Origin: Hoeflea sp.
GTDB lineage: Bacteria > Pseudomonadota > Alphaproteobacteria > Rhizobiales > Rhizobiaceae
Assembly: GCF_002733955.1 (NCBI RefSeq)
Contig: NZ_NVXQ01000005.1
Location: 124,001 to 188,000 of the forward strand
Length of the DNA: 64,000 nt
Reading direction: 5' to 3'
The first letter of the stretch is position 1. Every line of letters begins with the position of its first letter. Shown in pieces: positions 1-10,412 of the stretch. A model generated the notes under the pieces. The model searched no databases. It had not been told where the DNA came from and saw nothing but the letters and a program-made list of their open reading frames with translations. The position numbers and the translations under genes were made by a program.

Positions 1-552
1 CGGCAGGAGGTCGCGGCGCGTCATGACGGGTTCTACTCGCAAAGCGAATTCGATGTTGCCGATCTCGTCGGCCGCAACGCCGGCAAGCGGTTTCTGGAGC
101 TCGGCCGATCGTGCGTTTTGCACACCTACCGGACCCGGCGCACGCTCGAGGCATTGTGGCAAGGCAATTGGGCCTATGCACTCAACCACGAAATTGACGT
201 GATGTTCGGCTGCGCCTCATTTCCCGGCGACAAGCCGCACGCGCACGCCCTGGCGCTGTCGTTCCTCAACAATGCCGCAGCAGCCGATGCCAGCTGGCAG
301 GTCAAGGCAATTGCCGGTCGTGGCCTGTCGCTCGACATGATGCCGGTCGAGGCGATTAATCCGCGCGCGGCGCTGGCCGCGATGCCGCCGCTGGTCAAGG
401 GCTACCTGCGGGTCGGCGCCCTGGTTTCGCGGGAAGCCGTGGTAGACCCGGCCTTCGGTACCACCGATGTGCTGGTGATCCTGCCGGTCAGCCAGATCAA
501 TGGCCGCTACATCAATCATTATCGCGCGGACGCCTCGCGTTTCGCCGCCTGA
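1..552 (+). CDS. olsB: L-ornithine N(alpha)-acyltransferase OlsB, C-terminal part (5' end outside window)
   Basis: Frame 1 is open from the first base to a TGA at 550-552, so the gene enters from the left. The visible 183 residues include LELGRSCV followed by a tract with YRTRRTLEALW and FGCASFPG, typical of OlsB/hemolysin-like acyl-transfer proteins. The family acylates ornithine from 3-hydroxyacyl-ACP to make lyso-ornithine lipid, the first step of the phosphorus-free membrane lipid used by rhizobia under phosphate limitation. In Sinorhizobium olsB lies close to the malic enzyme and mutS, as here, apart from one extra gene in between. The start and any regulatory region are not visible. Confidence 0.88.
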   Translation, partial: RQEVAARHDGFYSQSEFDVADLVGRNAGKRFLELGRSCVLHTYRTRRTLEALWQGNWAYALNHEIDVMFGCASFPGDKPHAHALALSFLNNAAAADASWQVKAIAGRGLSLDMMPVEAINPRAALAAMPPLVKGYLRVGALVSREAVVDPAFGTTDVLVILPVSQINGRYINHYRADASRFAA

Positions 553-637
553 GACTGCCTGGCGGCGAAACGCCACGGAGCGCCCCTTGCCTTGGTGCGG
601 AGGCGTGGAACCGTCAGCAACTTGAATTGTTCAAATT

Positions 638-664
638 GCCCCAATCCCCAATGAGGGTTGGGGC
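638..664. terminator. Hairpin between convergent olsB and the O-antigen-ligase-like gene
   Basis: GCCCCAA (638-644) pairs with TTGGGGC (658-664), and an inner CCC/GGG extends the stem around a short loop. It lies 86 bp past olsB and 156 bp past the end of the opposing gene. There is no clear T tract on either side, so a termination role is inferred from position only. Confidence 0.35.
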
Positions 665-819
665 GACACATTCTGGCGGGTTGTTTTAACGTACGCCTCG
701 CCGGACAAGAGCCTGCCCCACCGTGGAAACCGTTGCGAGAACATGCAGGCCCACACAAAAACCTGGCTGAGACCAGGCCGGGCCGTTGTCGGTTTGCAAC
801 GAAGCGTTATCCCCGCCTG

Positions 820-2124
820 TCACTCTGCCTTCTGTCGTGTCGCAACCAGCAGCGCGGCCAGCGTCATGATGAAACAGACAAAAAGCTGTCTATTAGCGTT
901 CCATCGTATGTAAGTGTCCGAGAGGCCAAACAAAACCGAAGCCGCCACGACTATCAGGCCGGCCTGCCCCAGCATTTTTCGAATCGGGTCAGGGTTCAGA
1001 TACGCTCGCCAGAACACGACAGCGGATGCGGCATACATGAATAGCCAACTTAGAAAGCCGACCAACCCATTTGCAGCCAGCAGCTGAATCGCCTCATTGT
1101 GCAGGGCACCCATGCTGACGATTTTCGAATTCACTTCGTGCAGGGCAATCTTCTCGCCTATTCTCTCGGTCACTCCGTCTTGACTGTGACCCAGCCAGGG
1201 CTTCTCCGACCATATTTGCAAACCAGCATTCCAGAGCTCCAGCCGCGGCGCTGCAGAAAGTTCGACAATTTCACCTGTCCGGAACCATTGAAGTGCACCG
1301 ATTGCAGCATCATTGATTCGTTCGACACTTTTGTTGATCGGCATGAGCGGCAGCAGGAAAGCGAATGCAACAGCAACAATCAGCAACGACAGCCGTTCCC
1401 GTTTCGAAGCGCGCCAGAAATCCTCAATGAGAACCCAAAGCAGAACGATCGGGAAAAGCGGCCAACCGCCTTTGGATTGGGTCGTCAGACTGGCTGCAAG
1501 CCCAAGAAAGAACGCGATATAGGCAAAGGCGAGCCAAACAGGCTTGCGCAATCGAAATGGTGGATCGTGCCTGCCGGCGAGGGCGACAGACCCCAGCAGA
1601 AGGGTGTTGTTGCCGAAGAAAATCGGGCTGGTAAGGAAACCGCTTGGACGCTCTAAGCCGAGGTAGACCGATTGATAGAGTGCCAGGGCGCAGGCAAACA
1701 TGGCACCCAACCCACACCCCAACCATATCAAGCGACGATCGATCTGACCGTCCATCACGGCAAGGAAGATCAGTGGCGCCCACAGGAATGGTATGTACAT
1801 TTCATACTGGCCGGCCGGTGTGTCGTGCAGCAGGTTGATTGAAGCCCCTACGACCGCAAAAGCCATGAAAACCAAGGGCAGCTTGCCTGCCCACGTTGGC
1901 TGCAGCAGCGGCGCGCGCGCCAGAAGCCGCTTCAACAGGAAGCACAATCCCATTCCAGCAAAAATAACGCCGCCGAATGAATACACGGCCGGCAACGCCA
2001 AGCTACCCGCAAAATACAACAGCAGAAAAATTCCAGCTATACTATAAACCACCCCCCTATCTTCAGAATTTATTTCATTTTCAGGGGTTTTCATGCACTT
2101 GTACGCGTTACTTACAAAATTCAC
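820..2124 (-). CDS. O-antigen ligase / Wzy_C-family polysaccharide polymerase-like membrane protein
   Basis: The 434-residue protein is hydrophobic along most of its length, with about ten predicted membrane segments broken by a large polar loop around residues 260-340 containing ELWNAGLQIW and EKPWLGHSQDG. That R-x-E-x-W-x-x-G plus P-x-x-G-x-G layout, followed by HNEAIQLLAANG, is the pattern of the WaaL/Wzy_C family, which joins O-antigen or other sugar chains in the periplasm. The frame opens with GTG at 2124, only 5 bp after the maeB stop; an ATG ten codons in (2094) is an alternative and neither has a strong Shine-Dalgarno. The 5' 150 bp is AT-richer than the neighbours. No glycosyltransferases accompany it, so its substrate is unknown. 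Confidence 0.72.
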   Translation of the reverse strand: MNFVSNAYKCMKTPENEINSEDRGVVYSIAGIFLLLYFAGSLALPAVYSFGGVIFAGMGLCFLLKRLLARAPLLQPTWAGKLPLVFMAFAVVGASINLLHDTPAGQYEMYIPFLWAPLIFLAVMDGQIDRRLIWLGCGLGAMFACALALYQSVYLGLERPSGFLTSPIFFGNNTLLLGSVALAGRHDPPFRLRKPVWLAFAYIAFFLGLAASLTTQSKGGWPLFPIVLLWVLIEDFWRASKRERLSLLIVAVAFAFLLPLMPINKSVERINDAAIGALQWFRTGEIVELSAAPRLELWNAGLQIWSEKPWLGHSQDGVTERIGEKIALHEVNSKIVSMGALHNEAIQLLAANGLVGFLSWLFMYAASAVVFWRAYLNPDPIRKMLGQAGLIVVAASVLFGLSDTYIRWNANRQLFVCFIMTLAALLVATRQKAE

Positions 2125-2129
2125 TTCAT

Positions 2130-4424
2130 TTAACTCGACGCGTTGTAGGCGGCGATCGCTGCCATGTTGACGATATCGGAATCCTTGGCGCCCATGGAAA
2201 CGATCTGGATCGACTTGTCGAGACCGACCAGCAGCGGGCCGATGACAGTGGAGCCGCCCAATTCCTGCAGCATCTTGGTCGAGATCGAGGCCGAGTGGAA
2301 GGCCGGCATGACCAGCACATTGGCGGTGCCCGAGAGGCGACAGAAGGGATATTGCTCAAGCACCTTGGAATTGAGCGCCACATCGGCGGCCATCTCGCCA
2401 TCATACTCGAAATCTACCCGGCGCTTGTCGAGGATCCTGACAGCATCACGCACCCGCTCGGAGCGCTCACCGGTCGGGTGACCGAAGGTTGAATAGGCCA
2501 GCATCGCTACCCGCGGCTCATAGCCCAGGCGACGTGCCATGCCGGCGGCTTCTTCTGCAATGTCGGCCAGCTCTTCCGAGTTCGGCATGTCGATCACGGC
2601 AGTGTCGGCGACAAACACGGTGCGGCCACGGCACAGCGCCAGCGACACGCCGATCATCCGGTGGCCCGGCTTGACGTCGACGCAGCGGCGGATGTCTTCC
2701 AGTGCCGTGGAGTAATTGCGGGTGGTGCCGGTCACCATCGCGTCGGCATCGCCGAGAGCCACCATGCAGGCGCCGAAATGGTTGCGGTCGGTGTTGATCA
2801 ACCTCTGGCAATCCCGGTAGAGATATCCTTTGCGCTGCAGCCGGGCGTAAAGATAGTCAGTGTAGGCATCCACGCGGCGCGAAACGCGGGCATTGACCAG
2901 CTCGATGCCGGCACGGTCGAGGTCGATGCCGGCGAGTCTGGCGGTCTCGCGCATCTGTTCCTCGCGGCCCAGCAGACAGGCCGTGCCGAGCTTCTGGTTC
3001 ACATAGGACACAGCCGCGCGCATGACCTGTTCTTCCTCGCCCTCGGCAAAGACCACCCGCTTGGGGTGACGGCGGACGCGCTCATAAAGCCGCTGCAACG
3101 TCGAGGCGATTGGATCGCGCCGGGCAGAGAGTTCCTGGGCGTAGGCCTCCATGTTGAGGATCGGCTTCTGCGCCACGCCCGACTCCATCGCCGCCTTGGC
3201 GACGGCCACCGGAATGGCAGAGATCAACCGCGGGTCGAAGGGGACCGGAATGATGTATTGCGGACCGAAGCGCGGGCGCACGCCCTGATAGGCAGCCGCC
3301 ACATCATCGGGCACGTCTTCACGGGCAAGTTCGGCCAGCGCATTGGCGGCGGCGATCTTCATGTCGTCATTGATGGTCGAGGCCCGCACATCGAGCGCGC
3401 CTCGGAAGATGTAGGGAAAGCCCAGGACGTTGTTGACCTGGTTGGGATAATCCGACCGGCCGGTGGCCATGATGGCATCGTTGCGGATTGCCGAAACTTC
3501 TTCCGGGGTGATTTCCGGATCCGGATTGGCCATGGCAAAGATGATCGGATTTTTCGCCATCGAGGCGACCATCTCAGGCGTCAACGCCCCCTTGGCGGAA
3601 AGTCCGAAAACGACGTCGGCGCCTTCCATGGCATCCGCCAGTGAACGCGCCTTGGTTTCCACCGCGTGGCCGGACTTCCACTGGTTCATGCCTTCGGTGC
3701 GGCCCTTGTAGATGACGCCCTTGGTGTCGCACAGAATGATGTTTTCCGGCGAGAAGCCCATCGCCTTGACCAGTTCGACGCAGGCGATGGCGGCGGCGCC
3801 GGCCCCATTGCAGACAAGCTTGGTGGTCTTGAGGTCCCGGTCGGTCAGGTGCAAAGCGTTGATGAGACCCGCGACCGCGATGATGGCGGTGCCGTGCTGG
3901 TCGTCATGAAACACCGGGATGTCCATGAGCTCGCGCAACCGTTGCTCGATGATGAAACAATCCGGGGCCTTGATGTCCTCGAGATTGATACCGCCGAAGC
4001 TGGGCCCGAGAAAGCGGACAGAATTGATGAATTCGTCGACATTTTCTGTATCGACTTCCAGATCGATGGAATCGACATCGGCAAAACGCTTGAACAGCAC
4101 CGCCTTGCCTTCCATCACCGGCTTGGAAGCCAGCGCACCGAGATTGCCCATCCCCAGAATGGCGGTGCCGTTGGAAATGACCGCCACCAGATTGCCCTTG
4201 GCGGTGTAATCGAAGGCGCGGGACGGATCCTCGGAGATGGCCTTGACCGGGACAGCGACGCCGGGCGAATAGGCCAGCGACAGATCGCGCTGGGTCGCCA
4301 TCGGCTTGGTCGGATTGATTTCAAGCTTGCCGGGCCGGCCGCGGGCGTGGAAATCCAGCGCCTCCTGGTCGGTGACCTGAGAAATCGAGCGATCTGACTT
4401 GTCCGTCCCTGGCATATGTTCCAT
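2130..4424 (-). CDS. maeB: NADP-dependent malic enzyme with C-terminal phosphotransacetylase-like domain
   Basis: At 764 residues this matches the large bacterial malic enzymes. The catalytic half (about 1-430) has SPGVAVP near 54, FHDDQHGTA at 172-180 and the nucleotide-binding NGAGA near 206; it decarboxylates malate to pyruvate with NADP+, linking the TCA cycle to NADPH and acetyl-CoA supply. Residues about 445-764 resemble phosphotransacetylase, a domain with a regulatory rather than catalytic role in this family (the Tme type of rhizobia). A second ATG at 4415 is an equally likely start. The gene is divergent from mutS, and the polymerase-like gene follows almost directly, so the two may be cotranscribed. 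Confidence 0.95.
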   Translation of the reverse strand: MEHMPGTDKSDRSISQVTDQEALDFHARGRPGKLEINPTKPMATQRDLSLAYSPGVAVPVKAISEDPSRAFDYTAKGNLVAVISNGTAILGMGNLGALASKPVMEGKAVLFKRFADVDSIDLEVDTENVDEFINSVRFLGPSFGGINLEDIKAPDCFIIEQRLRELMDIPVFHDDQHGTAIIAVAGLINALHLTDRDLKTTKLVCNGAGAAAIACVELVKAMGFSPENIILCDTKGVIYKGRTEGMNQWKSGHAVETKARSLADAMEGADVVFGLSAKGALTPEMVASMAKNPIIFAMANPDPEITPEEVSAIRNDAIMATGRSDYPNQVNNVLGFPYIFRGALDVRASTINDDMKIAAANALAELAREDVPDDVAAAYQGVRPRFGPQYIIPVPFDPRLISAIPVAVAKAAMESGVAQKPILNMEAYAQELSARRDPIASTLQRLYERVRRHPKRVVFAEGEEEQVMRAAVSYVNQKLGTACLLGREEQMRETARLAGIDLDRAGIELVNARVSRRVDAYTDYLYARLQRKGYLYRDCQRLINTDRNHFGACMVALGDADAMVTGTTRNYSTALEDIRRCVDVKPGHRMIGVSLALCRGRTVFVADTAVIDMPNSEELADIAEEAAGMARRLGYEPRVAMLAYSTFGHPTGERSERVRDAVRILDKRRVDFEYDGEMAADVALNSKVLEQYPFCRLSGTANVLVMPAFHSASISTKMLQELGGSTVIGPLLVGLDKSIQIVSMGAKDSDIVNMAAIAAYNASS

Positions 4425-4519
4425 CCCGTTGTGGGCGACCTTGTGTATGGCGCCTCGTAGCTGTTGTCTTTGTCCTCATCCCACCGTTAGGGTGGCGGCG
4501 GCAGGCTGTAAAGCCGCGC

Positions 4520-7324
4520 GTGCTTTTAAACTTACATCGCAAACGATTGAAAAACCAAGACAGGCCGACCCTCTTGAACGCCGAATCCCCGCTTAATCCC
4601 GCTGTCCTGACGACGGCCCAGCTCGCCACGGCGGAAAGCCGAGCCACGGCGACGCCGATGATGGAGCAGTTCATCGAGATCAAGGCGAACAATCCGGATT
4701 CGCTTCTGTTCTACCGGATGGGGGATTTTTACGAGCTGTTCTTCGAGGACGCAGTCGACGCGTCGCGGGCGCTCGGCATCACGCTGACCAAGCGTGGCCA
4801 GCATCTTGGCCAGGACATCCCGATGTGCGGCGTGCCGGTGCATGCGGCGGACGACTACCTGCAGAAGCTGATCTCGCTGGGGTTCCGGGTCGCGGTCTGC
4901 GAGCAGACCGAAGACCCGGCGGAGGCCAAGAAACGCGGCTCGAAATCGGTGGTGCGGCGCGACGTGACCCGGCTGGTGACGCCAGGCACGCTGACCGAAG
5001 AGAAGCTGCTCGATCCGTCGCAATCGAATTTCCTGATGGCGCTGGCGCGGGTCAAGGGCGCGGGCGAAGCACAATACGGGCTGGCCTGGATCGACATTTC
5101 CACTGGCGCTTTTCACGTCGGTGAAAGCCGGCTGGCGCGGCTGCTGGCCGACATTGCCCGGGTGGAGCCGCGCGAGCTGATCCTGGCCGACAATGTGTTC
5201 CATGACCCGGAAATCCGACCGCTGATCGACCAGCTCGGCCGGGTGGCCGCGCCGCAACCGGCAGTGCTGTTTGACAGCGCCTCGGCCGAGGGCCGGATCG
5301 CCCGGTTCTTCGAGGTCGGCTCGCTCGACGGCTTCGGCAGCTTTTCCCGCGCCGAGCTGGCAGCGGCGGCCGCAGTCATTGCCTATGTCGAAAAGACCCA
5401 GATTTCCGAGCGGCCGCCGCTGGGCCGGCCCGAGCGCGAGAGCGATGGCGCGCGGATGTTCATCGATCCGGCGACGCGGGCAAGCCTGGAGCTGGTGCGG
5501 ACGCTGTCGGGTGAACGCCAGGGCAGCCTGATCAAGGCGGTCGACCGCACGGTCACCGGCGGCGGCGGACGCAAGCTCGCCGAATGGCTGATGGCGCCGC
5601 TGACCGACCCGGACGCGATCAATGCCAGGCTCGACAGTGTCTCGCACCTGATTGCCAATCCGGGCCTGAGCGAAAAACTCCGGCGCGCGCTCAAGGGCGT
5701 GGCCGACATGCCGCGCGCGCTGTCACGGCTGGCGCTCAACCGCGGCGGACCGCGCGATCTCGGCGCAATCCTGGCCGGTCTGACAGCCGCACGGGATATC
5801 GGCGCACTGTTTGACGATAGCACCGCACCTGCACATCTGGAAAAGGCTGCGACTGCACTGAAGGCGGTTCCGGAAGAGATCGGCGCGCGGCTGGCAGCGG
5901 CACTCGATGATGAACTGCCGCTGATGAAGCGGGACGGCGGTTTTGTGCGCGCGGGCCATTCACCCGAGCTTGATGAACTGCGGGCACTCAGAGACCAGTC
6001 GCGCCGGGTGATTGCCGGGCTGCAGCTGTCCTATGCCGAGGAGACGGGCGTCCGCTCGCTGAAGATCAAGCACAACAATGTGCTGGGCTACTTCATCGAG
6101 GTGACAGCGCTCAATGCCGGGCCGCTGACCGAGAGCGACGAGGCCAAGGCGCGGTTCATCCACCGCCAGACCATGGCCAACGCCATGCGGTTTACCACCA
6201 CCGAACTTTCGGATCTGGAAACCCGCATCGCCAATGCCGCGGGCCAGGCGCTCACCATCGAACTGGCGACCTTTGACGATCTGGTGCTGCTGGCGGTGGG
6301 GCATGCGGATGCGATCAAGGCGGCGGCAGATGCGCTGTCCGTGATCGACGTGACGGCAGCGCTGGCGGAACTGGCCCAGGAACAGGGGTATTCGCGACCC
6401 AGAGTGGACGACAGCCTTGCCTTCGAGATCGTTGCCGGACGACATCCGGTGGTCGAGCAGGCGCTGAGGAAACAGGCCGAGCAGCCATTTGTGGCCAATG
6501 ACTGCGATCTCTCGCCACCAAGCGAGAGCGCCGATGGCGGTGCGATCTGGCTGCTGACCGGGCCCAACATGGGCGGTAAATCGACCTTTCTGAGACAGAA
6601 CGCGCTGATTGCCATCCTGGCGCAGATGGGCTCCTTCGTGCCCGCAGGTGCTGCCCATATCGGGGTGGTCGACCGGCTGTTTTCGCGCGTCGGCGCATCC
6701 GACGACCTGGCGCGCGGGCGCTCGACCTTCATGGTCGAGATGGTGGAAACAGCGGCAATCCTCAACCAGGCTACGCCGCACTCGCTGGTCATTCTCGATG
6801 AGATCGGCCGCGGCACGGCGACGTTCGACGGGCTGTCGATCGCCTGGGCGGCGGTGGAGCACTTGCATGCGCAGAATTGCTGCCGCGGGCTGTTCGCCAC
6901 GCATTTTCATGAGCTCACCGCACTGTCGGAAAAACTGCCGCGGCTTTCCAATGCCACCATGAAGGTCAAGGAATGGCAGGGCGATGTGGTGTTCCTGCAT
7001 GAAGTCGGCGCCGGTGCCGCGGACCGATCCTACGGCATTCAGGTGGCGCGGCTGGCCGGCCTCCCCGACGCGGTGGTGGCGCGGGCGAGGGAAGTGCTGC
7101 AGCTGCTGGAAACCAGCGAGCGCGAGAACCCGGCGGCACGGCTGGTTGATGATCTGCCGCTGTTTGCAGTGCCTGCAGCAAGGGAACCCGCCAAGGCTGC
7201 CAAAGGCCCCTCGGAATCCGATGCGCTCCTGAGCGAGCTCAATCCCGATGAGATGACGCCGCGCGATGCGCTGGAGGCGCTGTACGAACTCAAGCGGCGG
7301 CAGACGGCAGGCGGCGCGGGGTAA
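4520..7324 (+). CDS. mutS: DNA mismatch repair ATPase MutS
   Basis: MutS binds base mismatches and recruits MutL. The N-terminal mismatch-recognition domain is clear ([10 protein letters not shown], then [11 protein letters not shown] with the intercalating Phe of the GDFYE motif), followed by connector, core/clamp and the ATPase domain with Walker [10 protein letters not shown] near residue 681 and Walker [10 protein letters not shown] near 760. The reading frame begins with GTG at 4520; a TTG at 4574, giving a shorter leader, is also plausible because the residues before it do not look conserved. Length is in the usual rhizobial range. It is transcribed away from maeB across a 95-bp gap. 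The glnD gene that follows mutS in Sinorhizobium, as I recall, is absent here. Confidence 0.97.
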   Translation: MLLNLHRKRLKNQDRPTLLNAESPLNPAVLTTAQLATAESRATATPMMEQFIEIKANNPDSLLFYRMGDFYELFFEDAVDASRALGITLTKRGQHLGQDIPMCGVPVHAADDYLQKLISLGFRVAVCEQTEDPAEAKKRGSKSVVRRDVTRLVTPGTLTEEKLLDPSQSNFLMALARVKGAGEAQYGLAWIDISTGAFHVGESRLARLLADIARVEPRELILADNVFHDPEIRPLIDQLGRVAAPQPAVLFDSASAEGRIARFFEVGSLDGFGSFSRAELAAAAAVIAYVEKTQISERPPLGRPERESDGARMFIDPATRASLELVRTLSGERQGSLIKAVDRTVTGGGGRKLAEWLMAPLTDPDAINARLDSVSHLIANPGLSEKLRRALKGVADMPRALSRLALNRGGPRDLGAILAGLTAARDIGALFDDSTAPAHLEKAATALKAVPEEIGARLAAALDDELPLMKRDGGFVRAGHSPELDELRALRDQSRRVIAGLQLSYAEETGVRSLKIKHNNVLGYFIEVTALNAGPLTESDEAKARFIHRQTMANAMRFTTTELSDLETRIANAAGQALTIELATFDDLVLLAVGHADAIKAAADALSVIDVTAALAELAQEQGYSRPRVDDSLAFEIVAGRHPVVEQALRKQAEQPFVANDCDLSPPSESADGGAIWLLTGPNMGGKSTFLRQNALIAILAQMGSFVPAGAAHIGVVDRLFSRVGASDDLARGRSTFMVEMVETAAILNQATPHSLVILDEIGRGTATFDGLSIAWAAVEHLHAQNCCRGLFATHFHELTALSEKLPRLSNATMKVKEWQGDVVFLHEVGAGAADRSYGIQVARLAGLPDAVVARAREVLQLLETSERENPAARLVDDLPLFAVPAAREPAKAAKGPSESDALLSELNPDEMTPRDALEALYELKRRQTAGGAG

Positions 7325-7360
7325 AGCGTGCCACCGCTCAAAGCCGGGACCCCAGCCGCA

Positions 7361-7984
7361 TCAGCCCTGACCATCGAGAGTCATCATCAGAAATCCGGTA
7401 AAGGACGGATTGGTGGGCGCTTTGACGTCCCTTGCGATCCGGCGCATCTTCAGTACGGCTTCGCGATACCCCTGGTAGAATTTCCATGTCGGGGTGGCGC
7501 TGTAGCTCAGATCGAGAGCCAGCTTGCCGATGATCAGCTTCGCCGTTGAGGGTTTGACGAAGACTTCCGCCTGCTGGTCGTAATAGGCGGGCACCACCGT
7601 TACCAGCGTCCACTTGGCAAGCTTGTGTCTCGACAGGGCAGCGACGAGGCTCTCGAAACCGGTTTTCTGATCACCATGCAGCAGCTGGCGCAGGGATCCG
7701 GCCCAATCTTCGATTTCCATTGGAGACAAGGTGGAAGCAGCTGCCTTGAATTTCGGCTTCTCGAACATCGAAACCAAGGCCGAACGGCTGACGAGGGTTG
7801 CCATGGCTTCAACAATATCACGGGGCGCGTCAAACCGGCTTTCCGCAAACTGCGCACGCGCGAAGTCGCCGTGCTGACCCATTTTGAACTTCTTGCCCTT
7901 CGCCACCAGGTCCGGATCGGCAAACCCGCCGGGATGTCGCGACAGGAAGAGACGTTGGGCTTCAAGCAGAACTTCCTTTTTCAT
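7361..7984 (-). CDS. Protein of unknown function (207 aa)
   Basis: I do not recognise this soluble protein. It starts at ATG 7984 with an AGGA seven bases upstream and has no signal peptide or membrane segment. The N-terminal half is helical and basic (HPGGFADPDLVAKGKKFKMG); the C-terminal half has alternating hydrophobic and aromatic residues (VVPAYYDQQAEVFVKPSTAK, then PTWKFYQGYREAV) and ends FTGFLMMTLDG. Codon use matches core neighbours and antisense frames look like shadows, so it is probably real. It is convergent with mutS, only 36 bp apart, and divergent from the ATPase gene at 8104. The name should stay hypothetical. Confidence 0.8.
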   Translation of the reverse strand: MKKEVLLEAQRLFLSRHPGGFADPDLVAKGKKFKMGQHGDFARAQFAESRFDAPRDIVEAMATLVSRSALVSMFEKPKFKAAASTLSPMEIEDWAGSLRQLLHGDQKTGFESLVAALSRHKLAKWTLVTVVPAYYDQQAEVFVKPSTAKLIIGKLALDLSYSATPTWKFYQGYREAVLKMRRIARDVKAPTNPSFTGFLMMTLDGQG

Positions 7985-8103
7985 CGCACCATCCTGTTCA
8001 TCTTCCGATAGCGACAGGCTCCCAGATATCTAAATATGATCAAGAACATATTTCCGGATATTCCGAAACGCTTGCCCGAGAGGCATTTGAGGGAGCGAGC
8101 CTG

Positions 8104-8678
8104 ATGCCGAAATTCGTGATTACCGGGGCTTCCGGCGCAGGCAAATCCAGCTTGATCGCGGCCCTTGCCGCACAGGGATACGCGACAGTGCCGGAAGCCG
8201 GACGGCAGATCGTGGCTGAACAGGTGGCTCGGCAAGGCAGTGCCTTGCCCTGGCTCGATCAGGCGGCGTTCATGGATTTGTTGTTTGCCCGCTCGATTGC
8301 CGCCTTCGACCATACCGCAAGTACTGCCGAGGAACACGTGTTTTTCGACCGGAGCTTTCTTGAGGCCATCGCCTATGGCGCAGTGATCGCACGGCCCGCG
8401 CCAGAAACCATGTTGCAGGCAGCCCACGAGCGGCGGTTCGCCAATCCGGTTTCGTCTGCCCGCCATGGCGGGAGATTTTCGCACAGGACCGCGAACGACA
8501 GCATGATTTCGAGTTTGCCCGCACGGATTACGCAGCAAACATCGAGACATACGCAGCGGCAGGCTACGAGCTTGTGGAGGTTCCGCGCGCAGCTGTCAGC
8601 GAGAGAGTGGCGTTTATCCAGCAGCGGCTGGGCGATTTGTCTGGCCGCCAGCCTTCCAATCCGGCCGGAAAACGTTAA
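8104..8678 (+). pseudogene. P-loop AAA-type predicted ATPase (COG3911-like), disrupted by a one-base frameshift
   Basis: The first 116 codons encode a P-loop protein: GASGAGKSS at residues 8-16, PEAGRQIV, and FFDRSFLEAIAYG, matching the small predicted ATPase/nucleotide-kinase-like family COG3911. After V116 (codon 8449-8451) frame 1 turns into low-quality sequence ending at 8697. A shift near 8451 instead restores a natural continuation, FVCPPWREIF, then HDFEFARTDYAA and GYELVEVPRAAVSERV, with a stop at 8676-8678. One extra T in the GGTTTC run at 8448-8453 would give an intact protein of about 191 residues. It may be a real recent pseudogene or an assembly error. Its cellular role is not established. 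Confidence 0.82.
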
Positions 8679-8718
8679 GAAAGGGCGAAACCTTTAACGC
8701 AAACAGACAAGAGTTCTC

Positions 8719-9711
8719 ATGAGCCGTTTTGATGTCCTTTGCATCGGCAATGCCATTGTCGATATCATCGCCCGCTGTGACGAGGCCTTTCTCGTCGACA
8801 ACGAGATCATCAAGGGCGCGATGAACCTGATCGACGCGGATCGCGCCGAGTTGCTGTATTCGCGCATGGGACCGGCAATCGAGGCATCGGGCGGCAGCGC
8901 CGGCAACACCGCAGCCGGGCTTGCCAGCTTCGGCAGCCGCTCGGCCTATTTCGGCAAGGTGTCGGCCGATCAGCTGGGCGAGATCTTCAGCCATGACATT
9001 CGCGCCCTGGGGGTGCATTTCGACACCAAGCCACTCGACGGCACGCCACCGACTGCACGGTCGATGATCTTCGTCACGCCCGATGGCGAACGCTCGATGA
9101 ACACCTATCTCGGCGCCTGCGTCGAGCTTGGTCCGGAAGACATCGAGGAAGATGTGGTGGCCGATGCAAAGGTGACCTATTTCGAAGGCTACCTGTGGGA
9201 TCCGCCGCGAGCCAAGGACGCCATCCGGCTCTGCGCCGAGATTGCCCACAAGAACGGCCGCGAGACCTCCATCACGCTGTCGGACCCGTTCTGCGTCGGC
9301 AGGTTCCGTGAGGAATTTCTGGATCTGATGCGCTCGGGCACCGTCGACATCGTGTTCGCCAATGCCGACGAGGCAAAATCGCTCTACGAGACCGACAATT
9401 TCGAACATGCCGTTTCGCAGATCCGCAAGGACTGCAAGCTGGCTGTCATCACCCGTTCCGAGCACGGATCGGTGATCGTGAAGGGTGAAGAGCGTTACGA
9501 CATCGACGCCACCGACATCGACGAAGTTGTCGACACCACCGGCGCGGGCGATCTCTACGCTGCGGGCTTTCTGCACGGCTATGCGAACGGCAAGCCGCTC
9601 GATGTGTGCGGCAGGCTTGGCAGCTTGGCGGCAGGCCTGGTGATCCAGCAGGTCGGACCGCGGCCGCAGCTGTCGCTGAAGGATGAAGCAGCAAAAGCCG
9701 GACTTGCCTGA
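8719..9711 (+). CDS. Adenosine kinase / PfkB-family sugar kinase
   Basis: A complete 330-residue ribokinase-fold kinase. It begins DVLCIGNAIVD and has the glycine-rich SGGSAGNTAAG near residue 57, the PfkB signature DTTGAGDLYAAGF near 273 with the catalytic Asp of GAGD, and a C-terminal LGSLAAGLVIQ helix. The closest rhizobial relatives are annotated as adenosine kinases, phosphorylating adenosine with ATP in purine salvage, but substrate cannot be set from sequence alone. It starts at ATG 8719, 40 bp after the restored stop of the broken ATPase gene, so the two were probably cotranscribed. It converges on the TRIC-like gene. Confidence 0.9.
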   Translation: MSRFDVLCIGNAIVDIIARCDEAFLVDNEIIKGAMNLIDADRAELLYSRMGPAIEASGGSAGNTAAGLASFGSRSAYFGKVSADQLGEIFSHDIRALGVHFDTKPLDGTPPTARSMIFVTPDGERSMNTYLGACVELGPEDIEEDVVADAKVTYFEGYLWDPPRAKDAIRLCAEIAHKNGRETSITLSDPFCVGRFREEFLDLMRSGTVDIVFANADEAKSLYETDNFEHAVSQIRKDCKLAVITRSEHGSVIVKGEERYDIDATDIDEVVDTTGAGDLYAAGFLHGYANGKPLDVCGRLGSLAAGLVIQQVGPRPQLSLKDEAAKAGLA

Positions 9712-9747
9712 GCACTTCAGCTGCTCATTGCCGGCCCGCCAGCATCG

Positions 9748-10383
9748 CTACATCACGTCCTCTGGCGGGCGGCCGGCGCGCGATCGATAGGGCGAAAACG
9801 CCCAGCCATAGCGAATGGCGCCGCCGCGGACGGCAAATGCAGTGACGACGCCAACGGCTGAAGCGGCGATCAACGGCGCGCCAAGCAGGCTGGCGGCAAC
9901 AAAGCCGCCGGCGCCGACCAGGGCTGCAGAGACGTAGATTTCAGGGCGCATCAGCACCGACGGTTCGCCGGACAAGAGATCCCGCAAAATGCCGCCCAGC
10001 GTCGCCGTCATCATGCCGGTCACAAGGGCCACAATCGGCGAGCCACTGAGTGCCAATCCCTTGGCGGCCCCCATGACCGCGTAGGCCGAAAGGCCGGCAG
10101 CATCAAGCCATAGCAACAGGCGGTAGCGCGATTCGACCATGTGTGCCGTGAAATACACAAGCACGGCCACGATGACACAGACGATCAGGTAGGTGGGGTT
10201 GTGAACCCAGAACACCGGCGTGGCGCCCAGCACGATGTCGCGGAAAGTGCCGCCGCCTATGCCGGTGACGGCCGCCAGAAAGACGAACCCGATCATGTCG
10301 AGCTGCTTGCGCGACGCTGCCAGCGCGCCGGTGGCGGCAAAGACGGCGACACCGGCGTAATCAAGTCCTTCAAGCGGGGTCAT
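9748..10383 (-). CDS. TRIC-type (UPF0126/YadS) cation channel family membrane protein
   Basis: The 211-residue protein has about seven membrane helices and the internal duplication of the family: GGGTFRDIVLG near residue 42 and LGGILRDLLSGE near 128, both with the GGxxRD signature. Prokaryotic homologues of trimeric intracellular cation channels form K+-permeable pores; UPF0126 members have also been linked to amino-acid uptake, so the substrate is open. The last residues are hydrophilic and basic. It follows grpE on the same strand with 29 bp between them and could share its transcript. Confidence 0.87.
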   Translation of the reverse strand: MTPLEGLDYAGVAVFAATGALAASRKQLDMIGFVFLAAVTGIGGGTFRDIVLGATPVFWVHNPTYLIVCVIVAVLVYFTAHMVESRYRLLLWLDAAGLSAYAVMGAAKGLALSGSPIVALVTGMMTATLGGILRDLLSGEPSVLMRPEIYVSAALVGAGGFVAASLLGAPLIAASAVGVVTAFAVRGGAIRYGWAFSPYRSRAGRPPEDVM

Positions 10384-10412
10384 CGATGCTCCTCGTCCCC
10401 GCGGGGAACCGC

